36,589 nucleotides of DNA from a virus: IMG/VR virus record IMGVR_UViG_3300009703_002552, positions 1 to 36,589 of that record; one strand, written 5' to 3'. Shown piece after piece: positions 1-7,371 of the stretch (position 1 is the stretch's first letter; every line of letters begins with the position of its first letter). Below the pieces are notes generated by a model. The model did no database searches. It saw nothing but the letters and a program-made list of their open reading frames with translations, and was not told the origin of the DNA. The position numbers and the translations under genes were made by a program.

Positions 1-162
1 GCTATTATTATTAGGATTAATGATAAAGTTCAGCGATTGTTTAATTTGGTTCTTCGGAGAAAAAAAGCTGCGCAAAATGAACCAGTAGAAGATGCATTTA
101 AAGATCTCTCTGTATATGGTATAATTGCACAGATTGTTTCTAATAAGAAGTGGGGTAAATAG
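1..162 (+). CDS. Nmad1/DUF1599-like protein, C-terminal end (partial)
   Basis: The window opens inside a reading frame that runs in frame 1 to a TAG at 160-162. The visible tail of 53 residues contains INDKVQRLFNLVLRRKK, then EDAFKDLSVYGIIAQIV. That pattern (an I-x-DK-x-x-RL-x-NL helix, then a D-hydrophobic-Y-x-II helix) is typical of the C-terminus of the nucleotide-modification-associated/DUF1599 family found in phages and linked by context to modified DNA bases. The kinase gene begins 5 bases downstream, so the two are probably co-transcribed. The N-terminal part lies outside the window, so the family call rests on a short segment. Confidence 0.6.
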   Translation, partial: AIIIRINDKVQRLFNLVLRRKKAAQNEPVEDAFKDLSVYGIIAQIVSNKKWGK

Positions 163-167
163 TAATA

Positions 168-728
168 ATGAAAGTTAGCTTTACAGGTACTGGTTGTTCT
201 GGTAAGAGTACGTTATTGAATCTCTGTAGAGAATATTATGGTGATGAATTTAAATATGTCACTGAAGTAACTAGACCTATTGCGCGTAAAGGCTTTACTA
301 TTAACGAGAAGGGTGGCGATGAGACTCAAAATGAAATCATTCGAGCTCATATTGAGAATAATAAGTTAGATGATGTTATTATGGATCGCTGCATAGTAGA
401 TGGATTTATATATACGACTTGGTTATTTTCTAAAGGTAACGTTACTGAAAATGTATATAATTTTGCTTGGGATACTTTAGTAGACATTATCAATGATATT
501 GATATTATATTTCATACGGCTCCGGTAGGTATGAAAGATGACGGCGAAAGAAGTACAAATAAAAGATTTCAAAAAGATATAGATGAGATGATGAATATTT
601 TAATTAAGGGTAAAAGCTTCTCAGATTTATATATAGGTAGAGTAATTTATATTGAGGGAGACCTTGAAAAACGATTTAATGATATTAAAATTGCTATAGA
701 ACAACATGAGCACACAACAACTAGATAA
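168..728 (+). CDS. P-loop nucleotide/nucleoside kinase-like ATPase
   Basis: A 186-residue protein with a Walker A motif at residues 7-15 (GTGCSGKST) and a later DR motif (VIMDRCIVDG, about residues 70-79), the layout of NadR/thymidylate-kinase-like small P-loop kinases (AAA_28 type). The EVTRP segment after the first helix is also typical of that group. It probably phosphorylates a nucleoside, nucleotide or cofactor precursor in the cytoplasm; the substrate cannot be read. It follows the Nmad1-like gene by 5 bases and overlaps the queF start by 23 bases, so the three form a nucleotide-metabolism operon. No Shine-Dalgarno sequence is visible. A TAAATA element ends 6 bases before the ATG but overlaps the upstream stop codon. 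Confidence 0.75.
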   Translation: MKVSFTGTGCSGKSTLLNLCREYYGDEFKYVTEVTRPIARKGFTINEKGGDETQNEIIRAHIENNKLDDVIMDRCIVDGFIYTTWLFSKGNVTENVYNFAWDTLVDIINDIDIIFHTAPVGMKDDGERSTNKRFQKDIDEMMNILIKGKSFSDLYIGRVIYIEGDLEKRFNDIKIAIEQHEHTTTR

Positions 729-1632
729 TTCCAGAGTTTCACGTCACTTAGGTCAAACGAGTTCATATGCACGTGATTATGATCCGTCACTTTTAGTACG
801 AGAGCCTCGTTCAAGTAACAGAACATATCTTGGTCTTGAGAACGATAATCTACCTTTCTGTGGGTATGATATATGGAATGCTTATGAGATCTCTGCAATG
901 ACAGAGAATGGTAGACCGGTTACAGCTCTCGCTAAAATTATGTATCCGTGTGATAACGATTATATTGTTGAATCGAAGTCCATTAAATTATACTTCAATT
1001 CTTATAATATGGCTCGCTTAGGTTCTACTGGTGATGAATGTCTCGCAGAGATTAAAGAACGTTCAGAGAAGGACCTCTCTGAGCTATTAGAGACAAATGT
1101 AGTAGTAACGTTATTTAACCCTGGAGACGTTGAGAATGCTAATGTTAAACCATACTTCACAACTGGTTATACAACCATTGAAGATGATAATGAAATGATG
1201 GATAAGATTATGTTCTCTGAGTTTAGTGAGTCACCTAAAATACTTACTGGGCCATATGGTCTCACTGAGGGTTGTCATCTCACTCTTTATAGATACCGTA
1301 GTAGTCTTCTTAAATCTAATTGCCGTGTTACTAATCAACCCGATTGGGGCGATGTTTATATTCATATGAAGACTACTAAGTCTCTTACTAAAAGCTCGCT
1401 AGCACAATATATTGTATCATTTAGAGATGAGTGTCATTTCCATGAAGAGATTTGTGAATGTATCTATAAGCGTCTATGGGATTTATATGAGCCAACCGAG
1501 CTTGCTGTAACTTGTTTATATGCTCGTAGAGGTGGTATTGATATTAATCCTACTAGAGTATCTCATGTAGACTTATTGAATGATCGATTAATTGATCCTG
1601 ATGTTCCGTTTACTAAGACTCCAAGACAATAA
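706..1632 (+). CDS. queF: NADPH-dependent 7-cyano-7-deazaguanine reductase (QueF, long bimodular type)
   Basis: 308 residues, close to the E. coli-type two-domain QueF (about 280). The family signature ESKSIKLYFNS lies at residues 89-99. The catalytic cysteine is Cys206 in CRVTNQPDW, with Asp213 seven residues on, as in E. coli QueF. The C-terminal signature CHFHEEICE (243-251) and RRGGIDINP (274-282) are intact. QueF reduces the nitrile of preQ0 to the amine preQ1 with NADPH. In bacteria this feeds tRNA queuosine; in several phages deazaguanine genes instead feed modification of genomic DNA. Its start overlaps the kinase gene by 23 bases. It is the last gene of the + operon and converges with the capsid gene. 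All key residues are present, so it should be active. Confidence 0.95.
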   Translation: MSTQQLDNSRVSRHLGQTSSYARDYDPSLLVREPRSSNRTYLGLENDNLPFCGYDIWNAYEISAMTENGRPVTALAKIMYPCDNDYIVESKSIKLYFNSYNMARLGSTGDECLAEIKERSEKDLSELLETNVVVTLFNPGDVENANVKPYFTTGYTTIEDDNEMMDKIMFSEFSESPKILTGPYGLTEGCHLTLYRYRSSLLKSNCRVTNQPDWGDVYIHMKTTKSLTKSSLAQYIVSFRDECHFHEEICECIYKRLWDLYEPTELAVTCLYARRGGIDINPTRVSHVDLLNDRLIDPDVPFTKTPRQ

Positions 1633-1657
1633 GTTAAATATATTAGTCTATATAACC

Positions 1658-1689
1658 AAAAAAAGAACCCACCCCCGAAGGGATGGGTT
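1658..1689 (-). terminator. Intrinsic terminator after the major capsid gene
   Basis: Read on the minus strand, a 10-bp stem (AACCCATCCC with GGGGTGGGTT, one G-T wobble) is closed by a TTCG tetraloop and followed after one C by seven T residues. It lies 25 bases beyond the capsid stop codon. On the + strand the same hairpin follows the queF stop at 1632 but without a U-run after it, so it is mainly a minus-strand terminator. Confidence 0.9.
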
Positions 1690-1713
1690 GTGATTTGTCT
1701 GTATCGAAGTCTT

Positions 1714-3153
1714 TTAGAGGTATACGCTCTGGTTGCCCGGAGTGAAAGCCTCGCCAAGATTCTTAACGATAACAACGTGATAGTACAAGTTCGCACCGAA
1801 GATATGATCAACAACGCCGTAGCGTGTGAGCATACCAACGCGAGGTGAGAAGTCGTTAGGACCGATAGTACGTTGTACCATAACAGGGATGTACGGACAG
1901 TAGACGATACCAGTATCATAGAACTCAGGTCCTTTGTAGCCCAAGAGGGCATACTCAAGACGAGCACTACGATCAGAGTTTTCGAACTGACCTTCCGTAC
2001 GTGTGTCACGGTAAACGTTGAAGCGACCGCCAAGATTACCAACCTTGGCAACCCCAACAGGTTGCGTATTAACGCTGCTGTTAACAGGCATGCCGTTGAA
2101 CTCAGGGAGCATCTCCATGATATCGCAAACGCGAGGTGTAGCAACAACAAAGTTTGCAGCACCACGACGGTTACGAACAGCAATTCTGTTAGCCTCAACG
2201 ATAAGCTTCTGATAGAAGTCGCGATTACGTTCAGCCAACCAACGACCATCTGCACTAGCAGGACTCCATAGTGAGTAGCCCTTAGGATGTCCAGCAGTAA
2301 GAGCAACTTGAATCATGCGAATCAACATCTCACGGTCGATTTCAGCCTGGAGCTCATAGCTCATAGCATTCGTCAACTCAGTGTCGATGTCAATACCGTT
2401 CATGTTTTTCAAGTCTTGCTCAAGCTCGACGCTCCAACGAGCAGCCAATCTACGAGTACCAGCCTCTACAGCAGTCTTCTCAAAACTTACAACCATTTGA
2501 GGGATCTTGGATGTTAACTCATAGTTGGCAAGCAACTTAGCAACACCTTGGTCAAGACCTAACATCTCAAAGTCGGATGTAGAAGAAGACAGCGCGAGCG
2601 AAGAAGTACCAGTGAAGCGAGTGTCAACCAACTGGTATCCAGCTTCCTTAGTAGTGCTAACATGGGTGGCATCACCCGCTTGAGTAGCAGCAGCAAGAGA
2701 ACCGTCAACACCAGCAGCAGTTGTTGCACCGAGTGCATCATCTTCGTACTTGTATCGCAATGCGAACGCTAAGCCTACCGGGCCGGACATCGGCTGAACA
2801 CCAACTAATTCATTAGTGATTAATTCAGGGAATGTACGGCGAATCATCGGAATAAGAATCTTAGGAAGACGTGCGTCGTTAGCAGCATAGTTGTCACCAT
2901 CGAAATGATGAGCAGTATTGTCGACTTTAGAGCCGAAAACACTAGAACTATTGCCACCAGCAGCGTTTGTAGCCTCGTTCATACACCATGCTTCTTGGTT
3001 TTCCAAGAGAATGGCAGTATTCAAACGAGTATGGTCGTCTTCAATGGCTCCAACATTCTTGGAATTGTAGTCAAGCACTGGGCTCCACTTCTCCAACAAC
3101 GCTTTTGCGCGACTCTCATCGATATAAGCTTGCGATGGTCTGATTTGTTTCAT
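1714..3153 (-). CDS. 23: Major capsid protein, T4 gp23-like
   Basis: 479 residues with the T4 gp23 hallmark RRTFPELITNELVGVQPM at about residues 108-125, followed by SGPVGLAFALRYKY. The C-terminal part (LLGYKGPEFYDTGIVYCPY, then PRVGMLTRYGVV) is also typical of gp23 shells. It assembles as HK97-fold hexamers around the gp22 scaffold, and in T4 its N-terminal propeptide is removed by gp21; the exact cleavage site is not clear here. The start is supported by an AAAGGAAA Shine-Dalgarno sequence in the untranslated leader. The gene is visibly richer in G+C (about 43-50% in two 60-base samples) than neighbours such as the stretch near 7.4 kb (about 20%), as expected for a very highly expressed gene. 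Terminator immediately downstream; folded leader upstream. Confidence 0.97.
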   Translation of the reverse strand: MKQIRPSQAYIDESRAKALLEKWSPVLDYNSKNVGAIEDDHTRLNTAILLENQEAWCMNEATNAAGGNSSSVFGSKVDNTAHHFDGDNYAANDARLPKILIPMIRRTFPELITNELVGVQPMSGPVGLAFALRYKYEDDALGATTAAGVDGSLAAATQAGDATHVSTTKEAGYQLVDTRFTGTSSLALSSSTSDFEMLGLDQGVAKLLANYELTSKIPQMVVSFEKTAVEAGTRRLAARWSVELEQDLKNMNGIDIDTELTNAMSYELQAEIDREMLIRMIQVALTAGHPKGYSLWSPASADGRWLAERNRDFYQKLIVEANRIAVRNRRGAANFVVATPRVCDIMEMLPEFNGMPVNSSVNTQPVGVAKVGNLGGRFNVYRDTRTEGQFENSDRSARLEYALLGYKGPEFYDTGIVYCPYIPVMVQRTIGPNDFSPRVGMLTRYGVVDHIFGANLYYHVVIVKNLGEAFTPGNQSVYL

Positions 3154-3178
3154 ACGTGTATAATTTCCTTTCTAGTCG

Positions 3179-3225
3179 TTTTTGATAAGGACTCGGTGGT
3201 CCATCAGGTCTCGCGACCTCAAAAA
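3179..3225 (-). other. Predicted three-way-junction RNA in the capsid-gene leader
   Basis: On the minus strand between the scaffold and capsid genes three helices can form together. P1 is TTTTTGA (3219-3225) with TCAAAAA (3179-3185), 7 bp. P2 is GGTC-GCGA-GACC (3207-3218), closed by a GNRA loop. P3 is GGAC-CACCGA-GTCC (3189-3202). The joining strands are 0, 4 (TGAT) and 3 (TTA) bases. The structure ends 25 bases before the ATG, leaving the AAAGGAAA ribosome site free. There is no U-run after the GC hairpins, so it is not a terminator. The folding is by eye; its function is unknown. Confidence 0.55.
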
Positions 3226-3244
3226 ATTGAATCTGGGAAGTATT

Positions 3245-4135
3245 TTAGTACTTACCAAGCTCGTTCATATATGAGTTGAACTGCTTGCCGCCTTCCTCTT
3301 GAGACTCTTCAGCAGACTCTTCAACAACTACCGGCTCAATAACAGAGTCAACTGTGCCCTGTGTTTGCTGAATAGCTTCTTCTTTAAGAACCTCTTCATT
3401 CTTAGCGGTTTCTTTGTCGAACAACTCTAATGTGTAATCAAAATTCTCTGTAATAAAATCAGCTGATTTAGTACCTAGAACTTTTTGTACATATTTTTTC
3501 TTATGTTCCGGGAGGGTTGTAGATAGATCACTTAATGTTTTCTCAGCTTTAAGTGTATTAAGCTCAGATAACAATTTTGTATTTTCTACCTCAACCTCGT
3601 CAAGCTTGGTTGTAGCTTCATCAATGCGTTTCTTACCATCAACAACGGCATCTTTAATTTCGTCTTTTGCCAATGCCATGTCAACGGCGAGAATTTTGCG
3701 TACCTCAGCGAGAACATTCTCAGATCTTTTGTTCTGAACAGCTTCTTCAAGCATGTCTTGCGGGAATGTTTTCTCAAGGTAAAGATCTAGATAGTTACTG
3801 ACGCTATCAACAAGACCTTCCTTAAATACAGAGGCGTTCTGTCCGGTCTCACCTTGATATCTCTCAATAACCATTTTTAATTTCTGTGTGTGATTCTCAG
3901 TCACTGCCTCAACAATTCTGTCGAGTTTATCAGTGTGGTCTTTATCAATGGCCTCTAAGAGCTGACCAACTTTGTCGGCGTGCTCTTCATCTTGTTTGGT
4001 AAGAGCAGCTTCAAGTTGCAGGCCAGCTTTTTCGTCGACTGCAGCTGTGAAAGCCGCTTGAATCTCATCGAGCGCCTCTTCCGATAAGATATCTTTCGTA
4101 CCTTCTTTTAATGTTTGTTTAATATCTTTTGCCAT
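3245..4135 (-). CDS. 22: Prohead core scaffolding protein, T4 gp22-like
   Basis: 296 residues, highly charged, and helical or coiled-coil over most of the length (for example repeated DKDHTDKLDRIVEAVTENH-like segments at about 60-85 and a Lys/Glu-rich coil around 165-200), with an acidic C-terminal tail rich in Glu. The segment EHKKKYVQKVLG is typical of T4-like gp22 proteins. It would form the internal core around which gp23 assembles, and is degraded by the gp21 protease during maturation. It sits directly upstream of the capsid gene, as in T4. Its start lies 2 bases from the stop of the small core-protein gene, implying translational coupling. Confidence 0.9.
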   Translation of the reverse strand: MAKDIKQTLKEGTKDILSEEALDEIQAAFTAAVDEKAGLQLEAALTKQDEEHADKVGQLLEAIDKDHTDKLDRIVEAVTENHTQKLKMVIERYQGETGQNASVFKEGLVDSVSNYLDLYLEKTFPQDMLEEAVQNKRSENVLAEVRKILAVDMALAKDEIKDAVVDGKKRIDEATTKLDEVEVENTKLLSELNTLKAEKTLSDLSTTLPEHKKKYVQKVLGTKSADFITENFDYTLELFDKETAKNEEVLKEEAIQQTQGTVDSVIEPVVVEESAEESQEEGGKQFNSYMNELGKY

Positions 4136-4137
4136 TG

Positions 4138-4305
4138 TTAAAATCCCTGTTTCTTAGCGGTATCACTAATACGATCTTTCATTTTATCGTTTAACGACGC
4201 CTGTAAATATTTATTAGCGCGCGAGTAATTTTTTTCGGTCATATTCTTAATAAATCCCAAAATATCACGTTCTCTCTTACTGCTCTCCTTTGTATTACCG
4301 TCCAT
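4138..4305 (-). CDS. Small prohead core protein, T4 gp67/gp68-like (55 aa)
   Basis: An ATG at 4305 opens a 55-codon frame ending in TAA at 4138-4140. It fits between the protease (14 bases away) and the scaffold gene (2 bases away). It begins MDGNTKESSKRERD and contains NYSRANKYLQASLNDKMK followed by DRI. The A-N-x-x-L-x-x-x-L-x-D-K-x-x-D-R-I helix is the pattern of small T4-like core proteins made with the scaffold. In T4, genes 67 and 68 lie before gene 21; here the gene lies between 21 and 22. A GAAAAGA-like purine run is absent, but spacing and frame are convincing. The core-protein role is inferred from position and this helix only. Confidence 0.7.
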   Translation of the reverse strand: MDGNTKESSKRERDILGFIKNMTEKNYSRANKYLQASLNDKMKDRISDTAKKQGF

Positions 4306-4319
4306 AGTCTTAAAGATAT

Positions 4320-5003
4320 TTAGGCTTTACCTTGAAGTTTGCTAATAAAGTCCAATACACTATTTTTCAGATAATCTTCTACATCTTTTTTCGGTAGTGT
4401 AGATAGTGTATTTTCAAAGTCTTCATACAATTCTTCAAACTTGCCGTCTGTTCCAATTATATAATGCTTTGATTCTAAAATTCCATTTACAAATGCTTTT
4501 GGATATGAAGGATCAGCAACACAGTCAACAGCTATAAGCTTCATATCTTTAACAGAATTAGCTCCCGACCTACCTTCCATAGGTACTAATTTACCAAGAG
4601 CTCTAGATGACACACCGACTTGAACACCATCTTTAATTAATGACTCGAGAATTTTGCCACATGGTGTAGAAAGAACCATTGATTTTCCAATAGCAACATT
4701 ACGGTCCATATTTAATTCTGTAACAACGTGACAAGCTCTTTCAAGATCTACTTCTGCTGAAGTCGGGTGATTTAACTCTCCCATTGCTCTTTTATTACCA
4801 ATAAACTCTTTATTATATCTATCGACTTCACGAGTCATTTCTTGAATGTCGTAAACTCTACCGTTTTTGTTAACATCACCGGCCATCATATACTCGCCAA
4901 CGATCCACATTCTCTTTTCGGTTCCCGAACCATTATTCTTCTCTTCAACAACATATTCAACGTTGTGAGTATCCGGAGTTTCAACTAATAATTTATGTGC
5001 CAT
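4320..5003 (-). CDS. 21: Prohead maturation protease, T4 gp21-like (peptidase family S77)
   Basis: 227 residues, close to T4 gp21 (212). The N-terminal region carries GEYMMAGDVNKNGRVYD (about 36-52), then GELNHPTS with His79, and GVSSRALGKL with Ser132/Ser133. These are the conserved His and Ser blocks of the S77 prohead proteases, which share the herpesvirus assemblin fold. It cleaves scaffold and capsid propeptides inside the prohead. A TAAATA-type late promoter lies 10 bases before the ATG and there is no Shine-Dalgarno sequence, so this gene may head a transcript 21 - core protein - 22 - 23. Confidence 0.95.
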   Translation of the reverse strand: MAHKLLVETPDTHNVEYVVEEKNNGSGTEKRMWIVGEYMMAGDVNKNGRVYDIQEMTREVDRYNKEFIGNKRAMGELNHPTSAEVDLERACHVVTELNMDRNVAIGKSMVLSTPCGKILESLIKDGVQVGVSSRALGKLVPMEGRSGANSVKDMKLIAVDCVADPSYPKAFVNGILESKHYIIGTDGKFEELYEDFENTLSTLPKKDVEDYLKNSVLDFISKLQGKA

Positions 5004-5013
5004 CAGTATTAAT

Positions 5014-5021
5014 TATTTATT
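5014..5021 (-). promoter_or_regulatory. Late-promoter-like AATAAATA, 10 bases before gene 21
   Basis: Reads AATAAATA on the minus strand, one base from the T4 late consensus TATAAATA, with 10 bases to the ATG of the protease gene. It lies in the 32-base gap between gp4 and gp21. Confidence 0.6.
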
Positions 5022-5035
5022 AAATCTTTGTCTAA

Positions 5036-5500
5036 TTACTTTATGTTTAACTCGTTTTCAGTCAATACTATAAATTCCATATTTCTCTTTTTCGCAAATT
5101 GAGATGCATATTTCCATTTTGCTTGATTTACAGCGTATGTTACTTGTTCATATATTATCGTAGATTTCTTTTTTCTTTTACTTTGAACAGGTGGCTGTGT
5201 TTGTTTGAAAGGTTTTATCTCAACAAGATATCTTTTAATTTCATTACCTTCACGTATAGCAATTACATTATCAACAAAATATCTATGAGGTCTATTGTCA
5301 ACTGGACTTATATATGGCACGACAACAGCTTCAGATGCCCATTCAAGTATATTCTCGTTCTTATCGCACCATTGAAAAAATTTTAATTCCCACGATGACC
5401 GATATTCAGGTTTTTTTATACCGATATATTTTTTGGGGTTTACAGGGTTATATATGCCTTGTTTATAAGGTTGTTTTTTATACCTGTTATACTTCTTCAT
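5036..5500 (-). CDS. 4: Head completion nuclease-like protein, T4 gp4-like
   Basis: 154 residues from the ATG at 5500; a GTG at 5503 directly before it is an alternative. It has the PD-(D/E)XK-like layout of T4 gp4: YRSSWELKFFQWCD (Glu38), then PHRYFVDN (Asp77), then YLVEIKP (Glu94, Lys96), with a Lys-rich C-terminal helix. In T4, gp4 is needed to finish filled heads so that tails can attach, and it is probably a nuclease that trims DNA ends. Length matches the family (T4 gp4 about 150). It overlaps the upstream gene by 14 bases, so it is coupled to it. Confidence 0.9.
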   Translation of the reverse strand: MKKYNRYKKQPYKQGIYNPVNPKKYIGIKKPEYRSSWELKFFQWCDKNENILEWASEAVVVPYISPVDNRPHRYFVDNVIAIREGNEIKRYLVEIKPFKQTQPPVQSKRKKKSTIIYEQVTYAVNQAKWKYASQFAKKRNMEFIVLTENELNIK

Positions 5501-6047
5501 CACTAGTTAGCTTCTGCCTCGAACTCACTGCTCTATCAGCTTTAGCCGCTACACCTGCTTTTTTAGCCATCTTTGCACCTTTAACGAGCGGTTTTCTTAA
5601 TTTACGAAGTTTTGCTAATTTTACAATGTCACCAAATGGTACTAATGATACTGCAGATATACCTAAATTGATTGTATGTTCTTTTGCCGCATCATTATCT
5701 TTTCGAGCTAATGCCGCAGCAGCTCTTAAACCTGAAATAATTCCATTAGCTATATCAGCTGCTGTACCAACTGTAGGTTCAACACCTGCAACGTCTAAGG
5801 CTAATTGTAACTTGTCAAGCTTGGTAGCCTTTTCATTGACGTAATACTCCTTAAACGTAGAAATTTTATCCTTTACATTTAATCTCTTCTTTCTACGTAA
5901 TACTAGCTTCCATATATCAGCTTGTTCAGCAGACTTGGTACGTAAAATCTCTTTACCAGTGACTTCCATTGTATTCATATCACCAGTTTTTTTAGTGAAT
6001 ACAAAATCATTACCATCCTTAGTAAGCTCTATCCAATTCTTTTTCAT
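5487..6047 (-). CDS. Unknown protein with a pretoxin-like hydrophobic helical module
   Basis: 186 residues. Residues 1-75 are mixed and charged. Residues 77-150 contain KLQLALDVAGVEPTVGTAAD, then IANGIISGLRAAAALARKD and NLGISAVSLVPFGDIVKLA. This alternation of LD-x-x-G-x-x-P-x-x-G-x-x-AD, a helix with small residues and S-x-x-P-F-G-D resembles the pretoxin (PT-TG-type) segment found before the toxin domain in polymorphic toxins and in some phage proteins. A basic Lys/Arg-rich tail follows (LRKLRKPLVKGAKMAKKAG). No toxin domain is present. It lies 2 bases after the structural gene at 6050-7357 and overlaps gp4, so it is probably a virion or assembly protein, perhaps ejected with the DNA. Function unknown. 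Confidence 0.75.
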   Translation of the reverse strand: MKKNWIELTKDGNDFVFTKKTGDMNTMEVTGKEILRTKSAEQADIWKLVLRRKKRLNVKDKISTFKEYYVNEKATKLDKLQLALDVAGVEPTVGTAADIANGIISGLRAAAALARKDNDAAKEHTINLGISAVSLVPFGDIVKLAKLRKLRKPLVKGAKMAKKAGVAAKADRAVSSRQKLTSDEEV

Positions 6048-6049
6048 AA

Positions 6050-7357
6050 TTAACCTATAAAGAACATTGGTGGGTCAGCGTCTCCAAAGCCAGGAGTACC
6101 GTCTAGCAATAACTGCTCAAGATCTTTTTTCTCTTCACGACCTTCATTTAGAAGATCAGCATCTAATGTACCTCCTCCAAATAGATTCATGCCTGAATAT
6201 TTACCACGAACTCTACCTATTGATATTTTTGATAAAGCTAAAGCGTATTGATATATCCACTGCTCATATATCATATCTTCAACTCGCTTTTCTAAATAGC
6301 AACCAATAATGCCATAGAACGTTTCAGCTTTAGGCTCTGGATACATTCTCAAATATTGATTATGCGGGTTAAATTCAAACGCTCTTCTTTGTGATAATAA
6401 TTTCTCTCTAGTATCTAAAAACTCTTTAACTGTGTACCAACTTACAAGATCAAACCCGTAATTGCCCATCGAATAACTAAAGTACGTTTGCTGAGCTAAA
6501 GTTTGCTCAATAGTAAACAAAGTGTTAACACCTGTCGTACTACCTTCCTCAAAATTGAACACATCAACAACTTTTCTATAATCATTAACAATAGAATCAA
6601 ACGCACCAAAAGCTAGCCCGCTTAATGTTGTAGTCGTAACAACTTCTAATTGATCACTTGCAATCGCTGTAGCGTTAATAAAATTATCAGCAGCAGTTGA
6701 ATATGGTACCATGTTAGAGTTTGGCGTAATCATTAGCCGCACAATCTCTTCATGTGCACCCGATAATTCAAAACTAAATGTACCTAAGTCTTCCTCTGAT
6801 GTATGTACAACGTTATACTCTGCAAAGCTACCTGTAGTCTCGCCCGGGTCACCAGAGACGTGCTGTACAGTCATTAACACTTTACGAACAGAAGAATGCT
6901 TCGTATCAGGATCTCTTAATTGAATAACAAACTCTGTAGGATCTAAAACGGTATCTGATACATCAATTTCATAGATTGGCTGAGCACCTGAACCTGCGGT
7001 TAATGTTGTCGTAACTGACCTAGGGTTAGATGCATCAACATTCAATTTAACAGATGTATATGTAGCGCTTAAATCAGGTGTTATTGAAAATAATTTATCT
7101 AATCGTATACCCTTACCTTTTTCATATAAGGTAGAATTAAACACAAGATATTCTGTTGAGTATCCTGCAAATTTAGTAAAGAATTCAACCGCTATCGTTA
7201 TATTTTCATATAATTGATTTTTATGGATTTCCAAATTTATCATTGGATATCCTAAAGACCAACTAATTCTATCCGCTAAGCGATCATACGCAGATACTAC
7301 CGAGTTCAGCGACGTACCGTAAAAATGTGATCCAGATCTAACTGCTTCAAGTGCCAT
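6050..7357 (-). CDS. Virion structural protein, probably neck/connector region
   Basis: 435 residues. The N-terminal segment LGYPMINLEIHKNQLYENI with AVEFFTKFAGY matches the pattern of phage neck/adaptor-type proteins (an LG-x-P helix-strand, then a helix ending in a hydrophobic-FF/YY motif). The C-terminal segment WIYQYALALSKISIGRVRG, then KYSGMNLFGGGTLDADLLNEG, is shared by many marine and other myovirus structural proteins. The middle (about 90-300) is Thr/Ser/Val-rich and probably beta-structured. It heads the head module: a TAAATA element lies 6 bases before the ATG and there is no Shine-Dalgarno sequence. A T4 gene number cannot be given with confidence; gp13-like is possible. Confidence 0.75.
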   Translation of the reverse strand: MALEAVRSGSHFYGTSLNSVVSAYDRLADRISWSLGYPMINLEIHKNQLYENITIAVEFFTKFAGYSTEYLVFNSTLYEKGKGIRLDKLFSITPDLSATYTSVKLNVDASNPRSVTTTLTAGSGAQPIYEIDVSDTVLDPTEFVIQLRDPDTKHSSVRKVLMTVQHVSGDPGETTGSFAEYNVVHTSEEDLGTFSFELSGAHEEIVRLMITPNSNMVPYSTAADNFINATAIASDQLEVVTTTTLSGLAFGAFDSIVNDYRKVVDVFNFEEGSTTGVNTLFTIEQTLAQQTYFSYSMGNYGFDLVSWYTVKEFLDTREKLLSQRRAFEFNPHNQYLRMYPEPKAETFYGIIGCYLEKRVEDMIYEQWIYQYALALSKISIGRVRGKYSGMNLFGGGTLDADLLNEGREEKKDLEQLLLDGTPGFGDADPPMFFIG

Positions 7358-7363
7358 TGGAAA

Positions 7364-7371
7364 TATTTATT
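7364..7371 (-). promoter_or_regulatory. Late-promoter-like AATAAATA, 6 bases before the structural gene
   Basis: Reads AATAAATA on the minus strand, followed by TTTCCA and the ATG at 7357. It overlaps the stop codon of the sulfotransferase gene. At this distance a T4-like late transcript would begin at or next to the start codon. Confidence 0.65.

Noticed and set aside
154-161. GGTAAATA 6 bases before the kinase start as a further late promoter
   Set aside because: It is formed by the last codons and stop of the upstream gene, and nucleotide-metabolism genes are not expected to be late; not listed as a feature.
1563-2306. A 247-codon minus-strand frame overlapping the capsid gene
   Set aside because: It is in another frame of the highly conserved capsid gene, very Leu/Val/Ser-rich, and runs through the terminator and into queF on the other strand.
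3179-3225. Hammerhead ribozyme in the capsid leader (three helices and a CTGATG stretch)
   Set aside because: The core requires CUGANGA and GAAA at the junction. Here the first reads CTGATGG and the second joining strand is only TTA, and no NUH cleavage site lies between P1 and P2. Kept only as an unnamed three-way junction.
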